From an uncultured Methylococcaceae bacterium (lineage in GTDB: Bacteria; Pseudomonadota; Gammaproteobacteria; Methylococcales; Methylococcaceae), in contig CAIOOA010000008.1 in assembly GCA_903859815.1 (NCBI GenBank), positions 1-32,333 of the forward strand: DNA of 32,333 nt, given 5' to 3'. The position numbers and the translations under genes were made by a program. Shown in pieces: positions 22,673-31,558 of this stretch; positions within the stretch are counted from its first letter, which is position 1; each line of letters begins with the position of its first letter. A model generated the notes under the pieces. It was given only the letters and a program-made list of their open reading frames with translations. It had not been told where the DNA came from and did not search any database.

Positions 22673-24450
22673 AACATCATGCTCAACCGCAACCGAATGA
22701 AGCGGATAAGAGACTCATCCACATCCTTCAATTCGAATTGGCGGAGACAAACCGGGGTTTGATCGCCCTGTCAATGGAACTGGAACAGCGGGTCGAAGAA
22801 CGCACCGCAGAATTGCGCATTACCCAAGACGAACTCCAGCGAACCAATACCGATCTGTTGCTATTGACGATGGAGTTGGAAGACCGGGTGGATGAGCGCA
22901 CGAAGGAATTGACCCAAGCCATTACGAATTTGCACCAAGAAATCATCGAACGTGAAAAGGTGGAGGCAGAACTCAAGAGTTATCGTGACCATTTGGAAGA
23001 GATCATCAAGGAACGCACGGCAGAAGTGGAAAGTGCCCGAAAAATAGCCGAGGCGGCAAGCCAGTCGAAATCGTCTTTTCTCGCCAATATGAGCCATGAA
23101 CTGAGGACACCCATGAACGCCATCCTTGGTTTCAGTGGGTTGATGATGCAGGATGATGCTTTGAGCGAAAGGCAAAGGGAGTATCTGGACATCATCAGTC
23201 GCAGTGGCAAGCATCTGCTCGCCCTGATCAACGATGTGCTGGACATGTCCAAGATTGAAGCCGGTCAAATCACTCTAGACAAGCAAGCCTTTGACTTGCT
23301 TGCGATGACCCAAGACATCTCCAATATGATGCGGGGACGGATTATCGAAAAAGGGCTGCAATTCTTGGTGGACCAGCCCGTTGATTTACCCCGCCATATC
23401 GTCGGCGACGAAGCCAAATTGCGACAAATCCTGCTTAATCTATTGAGCAATGCGTGCAAATTCACCCCGCGTGGCGGCATCACCCTACGCATAGGCATCC
23501 TTGCCAAGCGCGAATGCCCCAAATTATTGATAGAGGTTGAAGATACCGGCATCGGCATCAGCGCTGAGAACCAATCCCGAATCTTTGATGCGTTCTACCA
23601 AGTGGGAATGGCGGCGTCCGAGCGGGGTACTGGGTTGGGTTTGGCAATCAGCCGACAATTCGTCGAACTGATGGGGGGTTCCATCCATGTCGAGAGCATT
23701 TCGGGCCAAGGCTCCACATTTAGGCTCGAACTGCCGCTGGAAACAGCCGAGGGCGTGGTAACCCCCTATTTTTACAATGAAGATAGCGGTGATGCCATCT
23801 TGCTGGAGCCGGGTCAAACCTCTAAACGCATTCTCATCGTGGAGGATCAAAGGGAAAATGCCCTTTTACTGCAAACTTTGATGGAAAAGGCCGGGTTTGA
23901 GGTGCGGATGGCGGAAAATGGCGCGATGGGTGTCGAAATGTTCCAGCAATTCAAACCGCATTTAATCTGGATGGATCGCCGTATGCCGGTGATGGATGGC
24001 ATTGAAGCCACCCGGATCATACGCAGTATGGAAGGTGGGCAAGAGGTCAAGATCGTCGCCGTGACGGCCTCAGTGTTCAAGGAGCAACGCGGCGAGTTGT
24101 TGTCGGCTGGCATGGACGATATTATCAACAAGCCATTTCGGGCTGGCGAACTATTCGATTGCATGGAAGAGCAGCTTGGGATTCACTTTATTCGTCAAGT
24201 CACCGACAACCCCCCACCGCTTGCTGTCATCAGTGCCGAAGCGCTGGCAAAACTCCCCGACGAGTTGCAAGTCAAGTTGGGGGATGCCTTGTTGGATTTG
24301 AATACGGCCCGAATTGACGAGATTGTTGGGAAGATTAACGATCATGTACCCGAATTGGGGGGGATTCTGCATAATCTTGCCAAGTCTTACCAATACACCA
24401 CGATGATTCAGGCATTGGAAGAGGCTTTGGCGTTGAGGGGAAATCCGTAA
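22669..24450 (+). CDS. Cytosolic hybrid histidine kinase with C-terminal receiver, likely stressosome output
   Basis: A 593-residue protein without membrane helices. The N-terminal 130 residues are a long coiled coil containing two near repeats (MELEQRVEERTAEL and MELEDRVDERTKEL) and a third related segment. Then come HisKA with His143 (NMSHELRTPMNAI), HATPase with NACKFTPRGG, EDTGIGIS and RGTGLGLAI, and a receiver domain with Asp436 (IWMDRRMPVMDG). A helical tail of about 90 residues may be a phosphotransfer-like or docking element, although no clear HPt histidine motif is seen. It is the last gene of the operon, overlapping the phosphatase gene. With no sigma factor present, this is the likely route from stressosome to response. 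Its target regulator is not in the window. Confidence 0.9.
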   Translation: MKHHAQPQPNEADKRLIHILQFELAETNRGLIALSMELEQRVEERTAELRITQDELQRTNTDLLLLTMELEDRVDERTKELTQAITNLHQEIIEREKVEAELKSYRDHLEEIIKERTAEVESARKIAEAASQSKSSFLANMSHELRTPMNAILGFSGLMMQDDALSERQREYLDIISRSGKHLLALINDVLDMSKIEAGQITLDKQAFDLLAMTQDISNMMRGRIIEKGLQFLVDQPVDLPRHIVGDEAKLRQILLNLLSNACKFTPRGGITLRIGILAKRECPKLLIEVEDTGIGISAENQSRIFDAFYQVGMAASERGTGLGLAISRQFVELMGGSIHVESISGQGSTFRLELPLETAEGVVTPYFYNEDSGDAILLEPGQTSKRILIVEDQRENALLLQTLMEKAGFEVRMAENGAMGVEMFQQFKPHLIWMDRRMPVMDGIEATRIIRSMEGGQEVKIVAVTASVFKEQRGELLSAGMDDIINKPFRAGELFDCMEEQLGIHFIRQVTDNPPPLAVISAEALAKLPDELQVKLGDALLDLNTARIDEIVGKINDHVPELGGILHNLAKSYQYTTMIQALEEALALRGNP

Positions 24451-24454
24451 GTTA

Positions 24455-24492
24455 GCACCGGAGGAGGTGCATCTTAGGCGCATGATTCGCCT
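24455..24492. terminator. Possible weak hairpins at the convergent junction
   Basis: Two 5-bp stems (GCACC/GGTGC at 24455-24459 and 24466-24470; AGGCG/CGCCT at 24476-24480 and 24488-24492) follow the kinase stop codon. Neither has a T-run. They may contribute to separating the converging kinase and transglutaminase transcripts, but the evidence is thin. Confidence 0.25.
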
Positions 24493-24545
24493 CTCAAGTT
24501 CAGCCTATGCTGCGGCCCTTCATTTTTGGGAGGCGGAGCGCCCCA

Positions 24546-27500
24546 TTAAACCTTGGCTTTCCTCAAATCCAAGGTATACGGATATTCCAAGCTTCCTTCT
24601 TCCTCGGCTAATAATAATTCGGCTTTCGTCGTTCCGGGGGTATGGCCGAAAGTCCAAAATCGCCCGACACGCCTGGCCTCTGCCTCATAGGCATTGACTG
24701 GAAAGGTATGGAATTTGCGCCCCCCCGGATGGGCGACATGGTAAGTGCAACCGCCGATGGATCGGTCATTCCATAAATCGACGATGTCAAACACCAAGGG
24801 TGCGTGAATCGGTATATTGGGGTGCAGAGCCGAAGGCGGTTGCCAAGCGCGATAACGAACGCCGCCGACGAACTCCCCCCGCCTGCCGGTGTTGCGCAAA
24901 GGGACGCGCCGTCCATTGCAGGTGATCAGATAACGGGAATCAGTCATGCCCGACACTTTGACCTGCACACGTTCCGTCGAGGAGTCCACGTAGCGGGCCG
25001 TGCCGACAGCACTGGTCTCCTCGCCCAACACAGGCCAAGGTTCTATCGCAAACCTCAGTTCCAATTCAATATTTTGGCAGCGAATCTTGCCAAAGTGCGG
25101 GAAGCGGAATTCTAGGAATGGCTCCATCCAGTCCTTGTGGAACGCGAATCCGGCCTTGTTAAGGTCATTGACGACTTCATTCATGTCAGCGGCGACATAA
25201 TGGGGCAACATGAAACGGTCATGTAACTCTGTCCCCCAACGCACCAATTGATGTTGATAAGGTTCGTGCCAAAAATGAGCAACCAAGGCGCGAATCAGCA
25301 ATATTTGCACCAAACTCATCTGAGGATGGGGCGGCATTTCGAAAGCACGCAGTTCCAACAGGCCGAGTCTGCCATTCGCGCTGTCTGGGGAATATAGCTT
25401 GTCTATGCAGAACTCTGCCCGATGTGTGTTGCCCGTCACATCCACCAGCAAATTGCGCAGCAGGCGATCCACCAACCACGGAGAAGGTGTTTCTCCGAGT
25501 GGGATTTGTCCAAATGCAATCTCAAGCTCGTATAACAACTCGTCGCGGCCCTCGTCCACACGCGGAGCTTGACTGGTGGGTCCGACAAACAGGCCGGAAA
25601 ACAAATACGACAATGCCGGGTGATGTTGCCAATAGGTGATCAGACTGCGCAACAGGTCTGGTCGGCGCAATAATGGGCTATCTGCGGGGGTCGCCCCACC
25701 CAAAGTGACATGGTTGCCGCCGCCCGTGCCGGTATGTCGGCCATCCATTAGGAATTTTTCCGCTGTCAGACGGCTGAGCCGGGCTTCTTCATACAGTCCC
25801 AAGCTGTTGTCGACCAGTTCATTCCAAGAGGAAGACGGATGAATGTTGACCTCGATGACACCAGGGTCGGGCGTCACCATTAATCGCGCCAAACGCGGGT
25901 CGTGAGGAGGCGGGTAGCCTTCCAACATCACTGGGGTATTGCACTCTGCGGAAGCGGATTCTATGGCAGCCACCAAGCTTAGATAATGCTCCAGGTCGGT
26001 CAGTGGAGGCATGAATACATACAAGCGGCCTTCACGCGGTTCGACGCACAGTGCCGTATGGGCAATCCCTTCTCCCATTTGGCTGTCGTCGGTCAATTCC
26101 TGTAGTTGAATCTCGGGATGGGATACGGGCTGTTCGACCACCCGACTGTAGCGGCGAGCCACTTCACCATAGTCATCCCACAAGGGATTGGATGGTTCAA
26201 ACAAACTGCGCTGCTCGTGCCTTTCGCGCTTCGATTGCCATGGCAGAGAATCAATCGGCAAGCGCAAACCCATGGGAGAATCACCCATTAGCAAGTACAT
26301 GTTATCGCGTCGAAACGTCCACAGACTGCTACGCCATGCATTAGCGCCATAGTGCCAGCACAGCGGGAGGGCAAACCCGGTGGGTTGGTTGGGGCTTTGT
26401 GCCAACAACCCGGTCGACCATCGGCATTCCTGCAAATTCTCCACCGAATCATGCGATAGATCGACATTGGGGGGGAGCGCCCCCTCTTTCCAAGCCCGGT
26501 AAACGTGATCTTCATAACCAGGTAAGACATGACTGGGATGGACCTTCAAGCATTCTGCGATTTTTCGAGCCAACGCCATCGCCTGTTCCACAGTTGCCCC
26601 ATAATTTTGGGTCTCGTCGGCCAATAAGCCAAGATTGCGCCAAATAGGAATTCCGTCAGTTCGCCAATAGCAAGCCAGCAACCAGCGCGGCAACGCCTCG
26701 CCCGGATACCATTTGCCTAGTCCGTCATGTCGGATGCCTCCCTTGCCGAAGCGATCATGCAACCGGCGCATCAATACGCCAGCCATTTCGCGTTTATGCA
26801 AGCCATCGGCGACGATGTTCCATTGGGGCGAATCCATATCGTCTAAGGAAATGAAGGTGGGTTCACCCCCCATGGTCAGGTGGACATTACCCTCATTCAG
26901 TGACTCATCCACTTGATAACCCAAGCTTAATATCGCTTGCCATTGCTCTTCTGCGTAGGGTTTGGTGGTGCGAGGTTCTTCGTAAAGACGGCTGACGCGA
27001 TTGTCAAAGCCGAACTCACATTCCGCTGTGCCGACAAAACTTCCGGTTATTGGGGCTGCACTGATAGGATGCGGGGTACATGCCAAGGGGATATGCCCCT
27101 CCCCGGCGAACAGGCCGGACGTTGGGTCCAAACCTATCCACCCCGCGCCGGGCACATACACTTCCACCCATGCATGAAGGTCGGTGAAATCCTGTTCGGG
27201 TCCCGTAGGGCCATCCAAGGATTTGAAATCGGCTGCGAGTTGGACAAGATAGCCAGAAACGAAGCGGGCTGCCAAGCCTTTATGGCGCAAGACTTGCACA
27301 AGCAACCAAGCACTGTCACGGCAAGAACCCAGCCGGTTTTCCAAGGTTTCTTCGCAGGTCTGAATGCCGGGTTCCATGCGAATGGCATAAGCAATATCCC
27401 GGCTTACCCTGCGGTTTAAGCCAACCAAAAAGTCCACCGTGTTCTGCCCTGAACCATCCGTCAGATTCATCCATGCCTTCAGTGACGGCCCGTGTTCCTG

Positions 27501-27860
27501 CGCATCAAGATAAGGCTCAAGTTCCTGTTTTAGCAGCGGTGGATAGGTGAATGGATAGCGTAATGCGTAGTCTTCCACAAAGAAGTCGAACGGGTTGATC
27601 ACAGTCATGGCTGCGATCAATTCCACTTCGACGAACAATTCTTGGGCCAGTTCGTTGAAGACAACCCTTGCCTGATAGTTGCCAAACGGGTCTTGTTGCC
27701 AGTTGATGAAATGCTTGGCGGGTTTTATCTTGACCGTATACGATTCAATAGGCGTTCGGCAATGGGCAGCGGGACGCAAGCGAAATACGTGGGGCAACAG
27801 GCTGACGGGGCGGTCATATCGGTAAATGGTCTGATGGCGGATCGCCACACGGATTGCCAT
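24546..27860 (-). CDS. Transglutaminase-like / DUF2126 protein of the Anbu locus
   Basis: A 1104-residue cytosolic protein. Residues 1-85 match the bacterial transglutaminase N-terminal beta domain. Residues about 150-255 hold the transglutaminase core with the catalytic triad C180 (RLGSCRDSAWLL), H229 (DLHAWVEVYV) and D245 (GWIGLDPTSG). The remaining 800 residues are DUF2126, of unknown fold and activity, with conserved-looking stretches such as LTMGGEPTFISLDD and GGGNHVTLGG. Such proteins occur next to alpha-E, ATP-grasp and Anbu genes and are thought to cleave or form (iso)peptide bonds. ATG 27860 has AGAGAG upstream. It lies downstream of the Anbu gene on the same strand, 242 bases away, with a hairpin between, so co-transcription may be partial. 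Confidence 0.9.
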   Translation of the reverse strand: MAIRVAIRHQTIYRYDRPVSLLPHVFRLRPAAHCRTPIESYTVKIKPAKHFINWQQDPFGNYQARVVFNELAQELFVEVELIAAMTVINPFDFFVEDYALRYPFTYPPLLKQELEPYLDAQEHGPSLKAWMNLTDGSGQNTVDFLVGLNRRVSRDIAYAIRMEPGIQTCEETLENRLGSCRDSAWLLVQVLRHKGLAARFVSGYLVQLAADFKSLDGPTGPEQDFTDLHAWVEVYVPGAGWIGLDPTSGLFAGEGHIPLACTPHPISAAPITGSFVGTAECEFGFDNRVSRLYEEPRTTKPYAEEQWQAILSLGYQVDESLNEGNVHLTMGGEPTFISLDDMDSPQWNIVADGLHKREMAGVLMRRLHDRFGKGGIRHDGLGKWYPGEALPRWLLACYWRTDGIPIWRNLGLLADETQNYGATVEQAMALARKIAECLKVHPSHVLPGYEDHVYRAWKEGALPPNVDLSHDSVENLQECRWSTGLLAQSPNQPTGFALPLCWHYGANAWRSSLWTFRRDNMYLLMGDSPMGLRLPIDSLPWQSKRERHEQRSLFEPSNPLWDDYGEVARRYSRVVEQPVSHPEIQLQELTDDSQMGEGIAHTALCVEPREGRLYVFMPPLTDLEHYLSLVAAIESASAECNTPVMLEGYPPPHDPRLARLMVTPDPGVIEVNIHPSSSWNELVDNSLGLYEEARLSRLTAEKFLMDGRHTGTGGGNHVTLGGATPADSPLLRRPDLLRSLITYWQHHPALSYLFSGLFVGPTSQAPRVDEGRDELLYELEIAFGQIPLGETPSPWLVDRLLRNLLVDVTGNTHRAEFCIDKLYSPDSANGRLGLLELRAFEMPPHPQMSLVQILLIRALVAHFWHEPYQHQLVRWGTELHDRFMLPHYVAADMNEVVNDLNKAGFAFHKDWMEPFLEFRFPHFGKIRCQNIELELRFAIEPWPVLGEETSAVGTARYVDSSTERVQVKVSGMTDSRYLITCNGRRVPLRNTGRRGEFVGGVRYRAWQPPSALHPNIPIHAPLVFDIVDLWNDRSIGGCTYHVAHPGGRKFHTFPVNAYEAEARRVGRFWTFGHTPGTTKAELLLAEEEGSLEYPYTLDLRKAKV

Positions 27861-28005
27861 GCGTACTCTCTGTCTATAAAGTGTGGGGACCGCAGCATTG
27901 CTCCGGTTGTTGCCTGTCTAAAGCGGCAAGCATCTGTTCCAAGCTTGAATGAAAAAGTCATGCCAATTAAGGCCCGCTGGATGTGTCCAGTCTAAATGGC
28001 TCCTG

Positions 28006-28027
28006 TGGCGGCAACGGGTTGCCGCCA
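28006..28027. terminator. Hairpin between Anbu and transglutaminase genes
   Basis: A 9-bp perfect stem (TGGCGGCAA at 28006-28014, TTGCCGCCA at 28019-28027) with a CGGG loop, 76 bases after the Anbu stop codon on the minus strand. There is no T-run, so it may be an attenuator, an mRNA-stabilising stem or a repeat rather than a full terminator. Confidence 0.4.
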
Positions 28028-28102
28028 CCAGAGTCAAGAATTCAATGCTGACTCATCTAGTGACACCGCCCAAAGATCAAGACACCTAAATTTCACAAGG
28101 CG

Positions 28103-28843
28103 TTATCTTTGAACTTCCCAGTCAAACCGGGGCAATGAGTTGAAACCTGCCCTTATGCTTTCGGACCAATGCTTTTGCACCCCGGAATATAATTTCGAGG
28201 AGGTGTCCAAATTGAGGTGATGCCCCATTTTGAAGGTATCCGCCCGATAAATGCCGACCTCGACGGGGGGGCCTACCGAGATGTTACTGCGCATGGTCGA
28301 ATCCAGTGACACCAAGGCACAGCGGGCGGCATCTTCCAAGGAAGTTTTCGCCTCTGCCATTCGATCCAAAATGGGTTTGCCGTATTTGGTTTCGCCGATC
28401 TGCAAATAGGGTGTGCTGGGGGAAGCGTTGATGTAATTGCCTTGCGGATAGATCAAATAAATCTCATGCGGTTGACCCGCAATCTGTCCACCCAGGATGA
28501 ATGTCGCTTCCGCGCTAAACCCGCTGCGTTGCATTGCCAAAGAGTGCTGTTCTTGCACTTTGACGCTAATCCCTCCCACGTAAGTGGCCGCATCGAACAA
28601 ATAAGCCGCCTTGTTTAAACTGCAATGTGCCCCGGAATTTTCCAAATCGCGCCGGATCAGATTCACCACCGCCTGAGTTGTCGCCAAGCTACCTGCGGCC
28701 AGAAGCACCATGAACCGGTCCCCTTGCAAATCAAACTGATGCATCTTACTAAACACGCTGGCATAGTCAACACCCGCGTGAGTCCGTGAATCGGACGCGA
28801 AAACCAAGCCATCATCGACTTTAATTGCCAAACAGTATGTCAT
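28103..28843 (-). CDS. Anbu, proteasome-type beta-subunit peptidase
   Basis: A 246-residue member of the bacterial proteasome-like family called Anbu (ancestral beta subunit, COG3484). With ATG 28843 the protein starts M-T-Y-C, so Thr becomes residue 1 once Met is removed. Asp17 (ASDSRTHAG) and Lys32 (VFSKMHQF) then sit where proteasome beta subunits have Asp17 and Lys33, the N-terminal nucleophile machinery. FMVLLAAGSLATTQAVV and the C-terminal VSLDSTMRSNISVG are also family-typical. The frame opens seven codons earlier, but AGGAG lies five bases before ATG 28843. Published Anbu proteins form large open rings; the substrate is unknown. The neighbours here are the standard Anbu partners. Confidence 0.9.
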   Translation of the reverse strand: MTYCLAIKVDDGLVFASDSRTHAGVDYASVFSKMHQFDLQGDRFMVLLAAGSLATTQAVVNLIRRDLENSGAHCSLNKAAYLFDAATYVGGISVKVQEQHSLAMQRSGFSAEATFILGGQIAGQPHEIYLIYPQGNYINASPSTPYLQIGETKYGKPILDRMAEAKTSLEDAARCALVSLDSTMRSNISVGPPVEVGIYRADTFKMGHHLNLDTSSKLYSGVQKHWSESIRAGFNSLPRFDWEVQR

Positions 28844-29040
28844 ATTGCTCCTATGGGTCTCCACAAGGGAGTAAAATAAAGATAGTTAATCTTGCGCTAA
28901 GCGTAACAATTTCTCAAGCCCGAAAATTGCACCATAAAGGATATTCACATGCACCATAAACAGTCTTTTATCCATCAGACAGTGCGACCTACCTTGCTAT
29001 GTTGGGTTGCAAGTGTCCGATTCGGGGCAAATCAAGGTTC

Positions 29041-29055
29041 TGGCCTGTCTCTTGC
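29041..29055 (+). promoter_or_regulatory. Candidate sigma-54 promoter of the ATP-grasp/alpha-E operon
   Basis: TGGCCTGTCTCTTGC has GG-N10-GC spacing, TGGC at -24 and a perfect TTGC followed by T at -12. It lies 68 bases before the ATP-grasp ATG. The -24 part departs from TGGCAC at two positions. No copy of the TGTCAG-N8-ACA motif is seen nearby, so a different activator would be needed. Confidence 0.45.
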
Positions 29056-29123
29056 TATGTCAGATAGAAAATAGATTAACCCCCTTTAGCTTGCGTCATT
29101 AGCCAATATTTGGACAGATTCAC

Positions 29124-30575
29124 ATGACCATCACCTGGAAAGATTATCCCTCAAATGGGTTTTTCGACGAATTGATTGCCACCGACGGTAAACCTAGAAG
29201 CGGTGCCGAAATCTTATTGAAGCATCTCGATGGAATGACTGCGGACGATCTGCAAGAGCGTAAAACGGCGGCAGATGCGGCCATCCTTGGCATGGGCATC
29301 ACGTTCACGGTTTATTCGGAGAATGAAGGCTCCATTGACCGCGCATGGCCCTTCGACATCATTCCCCGCATCATTACATTACGCGAATGGAAGAAGATCG
29401 ATCAAGGACTGAAACAGCGGGTTAAAGCCTTGAATATGTTCATCGACGACATTTACCATGAACAGAAAATCGTCAAAGATGGCGTTTTTCCGGGCGAACT
29501 GCTGGCCGATTCCAAAAACTTCCGGCCCGAATGCGTCGGAATAAGTCCGCCACAAGGGGTTTGGGCTCATGTGTGCGGTTCCGATTTGGTGCGCGACCAT
29601 GATGGAATAGTGTATGTTTTGGAAGACAACTTACGCGTACCATCGGGTGTTTCCTATATGTTGGAAAACCGCTTGGTCTTGAAGCGGGTGCTACCCGAAT
29701 TGTTTGAAGATTACACCATTGTGCCAGTGGATGATTATCCTTCCCAGCTCTATCAATGCCTAGCCTCCTTGGCATCCGATAAAAAGTGGCCGAATGTCGT
29801 GGTTCTGACACCGGGCATTTACAATTCGGCGTATTTCGAACATTGTTACCTCGCCCAGCAAATGGGAGTGGAATTAGTCGAAGGCAAGGATTTGGTGGTT
29901 AACGACGATGATTGCGTCTATATGCGCACCATTGAAGGGCTAACCAAGGTCGATGTCATTTATCGACGCATTGATGACTTGTACCTTGACCCGGAAGCCT
30001 TCTTGCCTGACTCGACTTTAGGTGTTCCCGGACTATTGCGCGCTTGGAAGAAAGGTAACGTGGCGCTGGCGAACGCCCCCGGTGCGGGTGTGGCCGATGA
30101 TAAAGTAGTTTACACTTACGTTCCTGAAATTATTAAATATTATCTGGGCGAAGAGGCGATTTTGCCGAACGTGCCTTCTTACCGTTGTGTCAATCCCAAG
30201 GAATGCGAGTATGTGCTTGCCAATCTGGACAAGCTGGTGGTCAAACCAGCCAATGAATCAGGGGGATATGGCATGTTGATCGGACCCAAAGCCACAAAGG
30301 AAGAATTGGCAGAATTTGATAAATTGATCCGTAACGATCCTAGGAATTATATGGCACAACCGCTGCTGCTGCTTTCGACTGCCCCTACCCTGATCGGAGA
30401 AAAAGTGGAACCGCGCCACTTGGATTTGCGTCCGTTCATACTCTCCGGGCAGCAAACCTATGTCACTAATGGCGGATTGACCCGGGTAGCCCTCAAAAAA
30501 GGCTCCACGGTAGTCAATTCCTCACAGGGCGGTGGCAGTAAAGACACTTGGATTGTTGATTGGGAGGGAGTGTGA
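29124..30575 (+). CDS. Circularly permuted ATP-grasp protein of the Anbu locus
   Basis: A 483-residue circularly permuted ATP-grasp enzyme (DUF404/DUF407, CP_ATPgrasp type), a predicted carboxylate-amine ligase that may attach amino acids or peptides. Signature segments are YVLEDNLRVPSGVSYMLENR, the nucleotide-binding Lys-containing LDKLVVKPANESGGYGMLIG, RHLDLRPFILSG and the terminal VVNSSQGGGSKDTWIVD. It is divergent from Anbu, with a 280-base shared regulatory region, and is followed one base later by the alpha-E gene. The start at 29124 has only a weak ribosome site but is the only reasonable one. Length and motifs are intact. Confidence 0.92.
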   Translation: MTITWKDYPSNGFFDELIATDGKPRSGAEILLKHLDGMTADDLQERKTAADAAILGMGITFTVYSENEGSIDRAWPFDIIPRIITLREWKKIDQGLKQRVKALNMFIDDIYHEQKIVKDGVFPGELLADSKNFRPECVGISPPQGVWAHVCGSDLVRDHDGIVYVLEDNLRVPSGVSYMLENRLVLKRVLPELFEDYTIVPVDDYPSQLYQCLASLASDKKWPNVVVLTPGIYNSAYFEHCYLAQQMGVELVEGKDLVVNDDDCVYMRTIEGLTKVDVIYRRIDDLYLDPEAFLPDSTLGVPGLLRAWKKGNVALANAPGAGVADDKVVYTYVPEIIKYYLGEEAILPNVPSYRCVNPKECEYVLANLDKLVVKPANESGGYGMLIGPKATKEELAEFDKLIRNDPRNYMAQPLLLLSTAPTLIGEKVEPRHLDLRPFILSGQQTYVTNGGLTRVALKKGSTVVNSSQGGGSKDTWIVDWEGV

Positions 30576-30576
30576 C

Positions 30577-31545
30577 ATGGCTATGTTATCCCGCGTCGCC
30601 GAACACCTCTATTGGATGGCCCGTTACTTGGAACGGGCTGAAAACACCGCCCGCTTGGTCAACGTCAACGGCAGTTTAATTCTTGATTTACCAAAACATG
30701 CCCGTCCAAGCTGGTCCTCGTTGATCTCCATCACTGGAGCCGATGAACTGTTTTACAAGCTTTACCCCGATGGAGCCGCAGAAGGCCATGTCGTCAAGTT
30801 CATGCTGGCGGATGAAGAAAATCCAGGGTCCATCTTGACATCGATTCGTAGCGCCCGCGAAAACGCCCGCACCATTCGTGACATCATCCCCCGCGAAGCT
30901 TGGGAACAGATCAACGAATTGCATCTAAAGGCTAGGGAGAACTTGGCAAGCGGTTTGTCCCCCAAATGGCGTTATGCCTTTCTGAGCGAAGTCATACTGA
31001 GCATTCAGATGATTTCAGGCATCTTGAACGGCGGCATGAGCCACGATGCTGGTTATGAATTCATGAGCATAGGTTGCAACTTGGAACGGGCCGACATGAC
31101 CACCCGTATCATCGACGTGCGTTCGTTGAACCTCAGCCAAAAAGACCAAGCCGAGGCGCTGAAACCCTTCGAGAACATTTTGTGGATGAGCGTTTTAAAA
31201 TCATTGACGGCTTGGCAGATGTATCGCCGCCACATGCAGGCTTCGGTGCGTCGGGATGCCGTGTTGAAGTTTTTGCTGCAAGACCATCAATTTCCCCGCG
31301 CCTTCCGTTTTTGCTTGGATAAAGTGGAAAATTGCCTCGAAAGGCTGCCGCGCAATGAAGCGGTGGTTGAAACCTTGTCACCCTTGAAAAACCAAATTGT
31401 AGCGGCCAACCCTGAAAAACTAGGCCAAAACGAACTGATGGATTACATCGATGAGTTGCAAATCAAACTAGGCGACATTCACGTCTCCATCGGCAAAACC
31501 TATTTCGGCGAAGTCGAGGGGCAAACCCAGAGCCAGTCGCAGTAA
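30577..31545 (+). CDS. Alpha-E domain protein of the Anbu locus
   Basis: A 322-residue all-helical alpha-E protein (DUF403), the usual partner of the preceding ATP-grasp enzyme. It opens with the very conserved MLSRVAEHLYWMARYLERAE and contains ENARTIRDIIPREAWEQIN and GCNLERADMTTRIIDVR, rich in acidic and Arg residues typical of the family. Its biochemical role is unresolved; association with ATP-grasp ligation is inferred from constant co-occurrence. ATG 30577 was chosen because GGGAGGGAG precedes it and it follows the ATP-grasp stop by one base. The frame's earlier opening at 30532 lies inside that gene. ATG 30583 is an alternative. The 21-bp repeat array begins 14 bases after the stop. Confidence 0.93.
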   Translation: MAMLSRVAEHLYWMARYLERAENTARLVNVNGSLILDLPKHARPSWSSLISITGADELFYKLYPDGAAEGHVVKFMLADEENPGSILTSIRSARENARTIRDIIPREAWEQINELHLKARENLASGLSPKWRYAFLSEVILSIQMISGILNGGMSHDAGYEFMSIGCNLERADMTTRIIDVRSLNLSQKDQAEALKPFENILWMSVLKSLTAWQMYRRHMQASVRRDAVLKFLLQDHQFPRAFRFCLDKVENCLERLPRNEAVVETLSPLKNQIVAANPEKLGQNELMDYIDELQIKLGDIHVSIGKTYFGEVEGQTQSQSQ

Positions 31546-31558
31546 GCAATTGACTACA

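Noticed and set aside
24467-24697. 76-codon frame at the kinase/transglutaminase junction
   Set aside because: Most of it is antisense to the transglutaminase gene and the sequence has no protein-like pattern.
29041-29100. RpoH-like promoter (CTTG ... CCCCCTTTA) before the ATP-grasp gene
   Set aside because: The two halves are much farther apart than 13-14 bases and the -35 half matches only CTTG.
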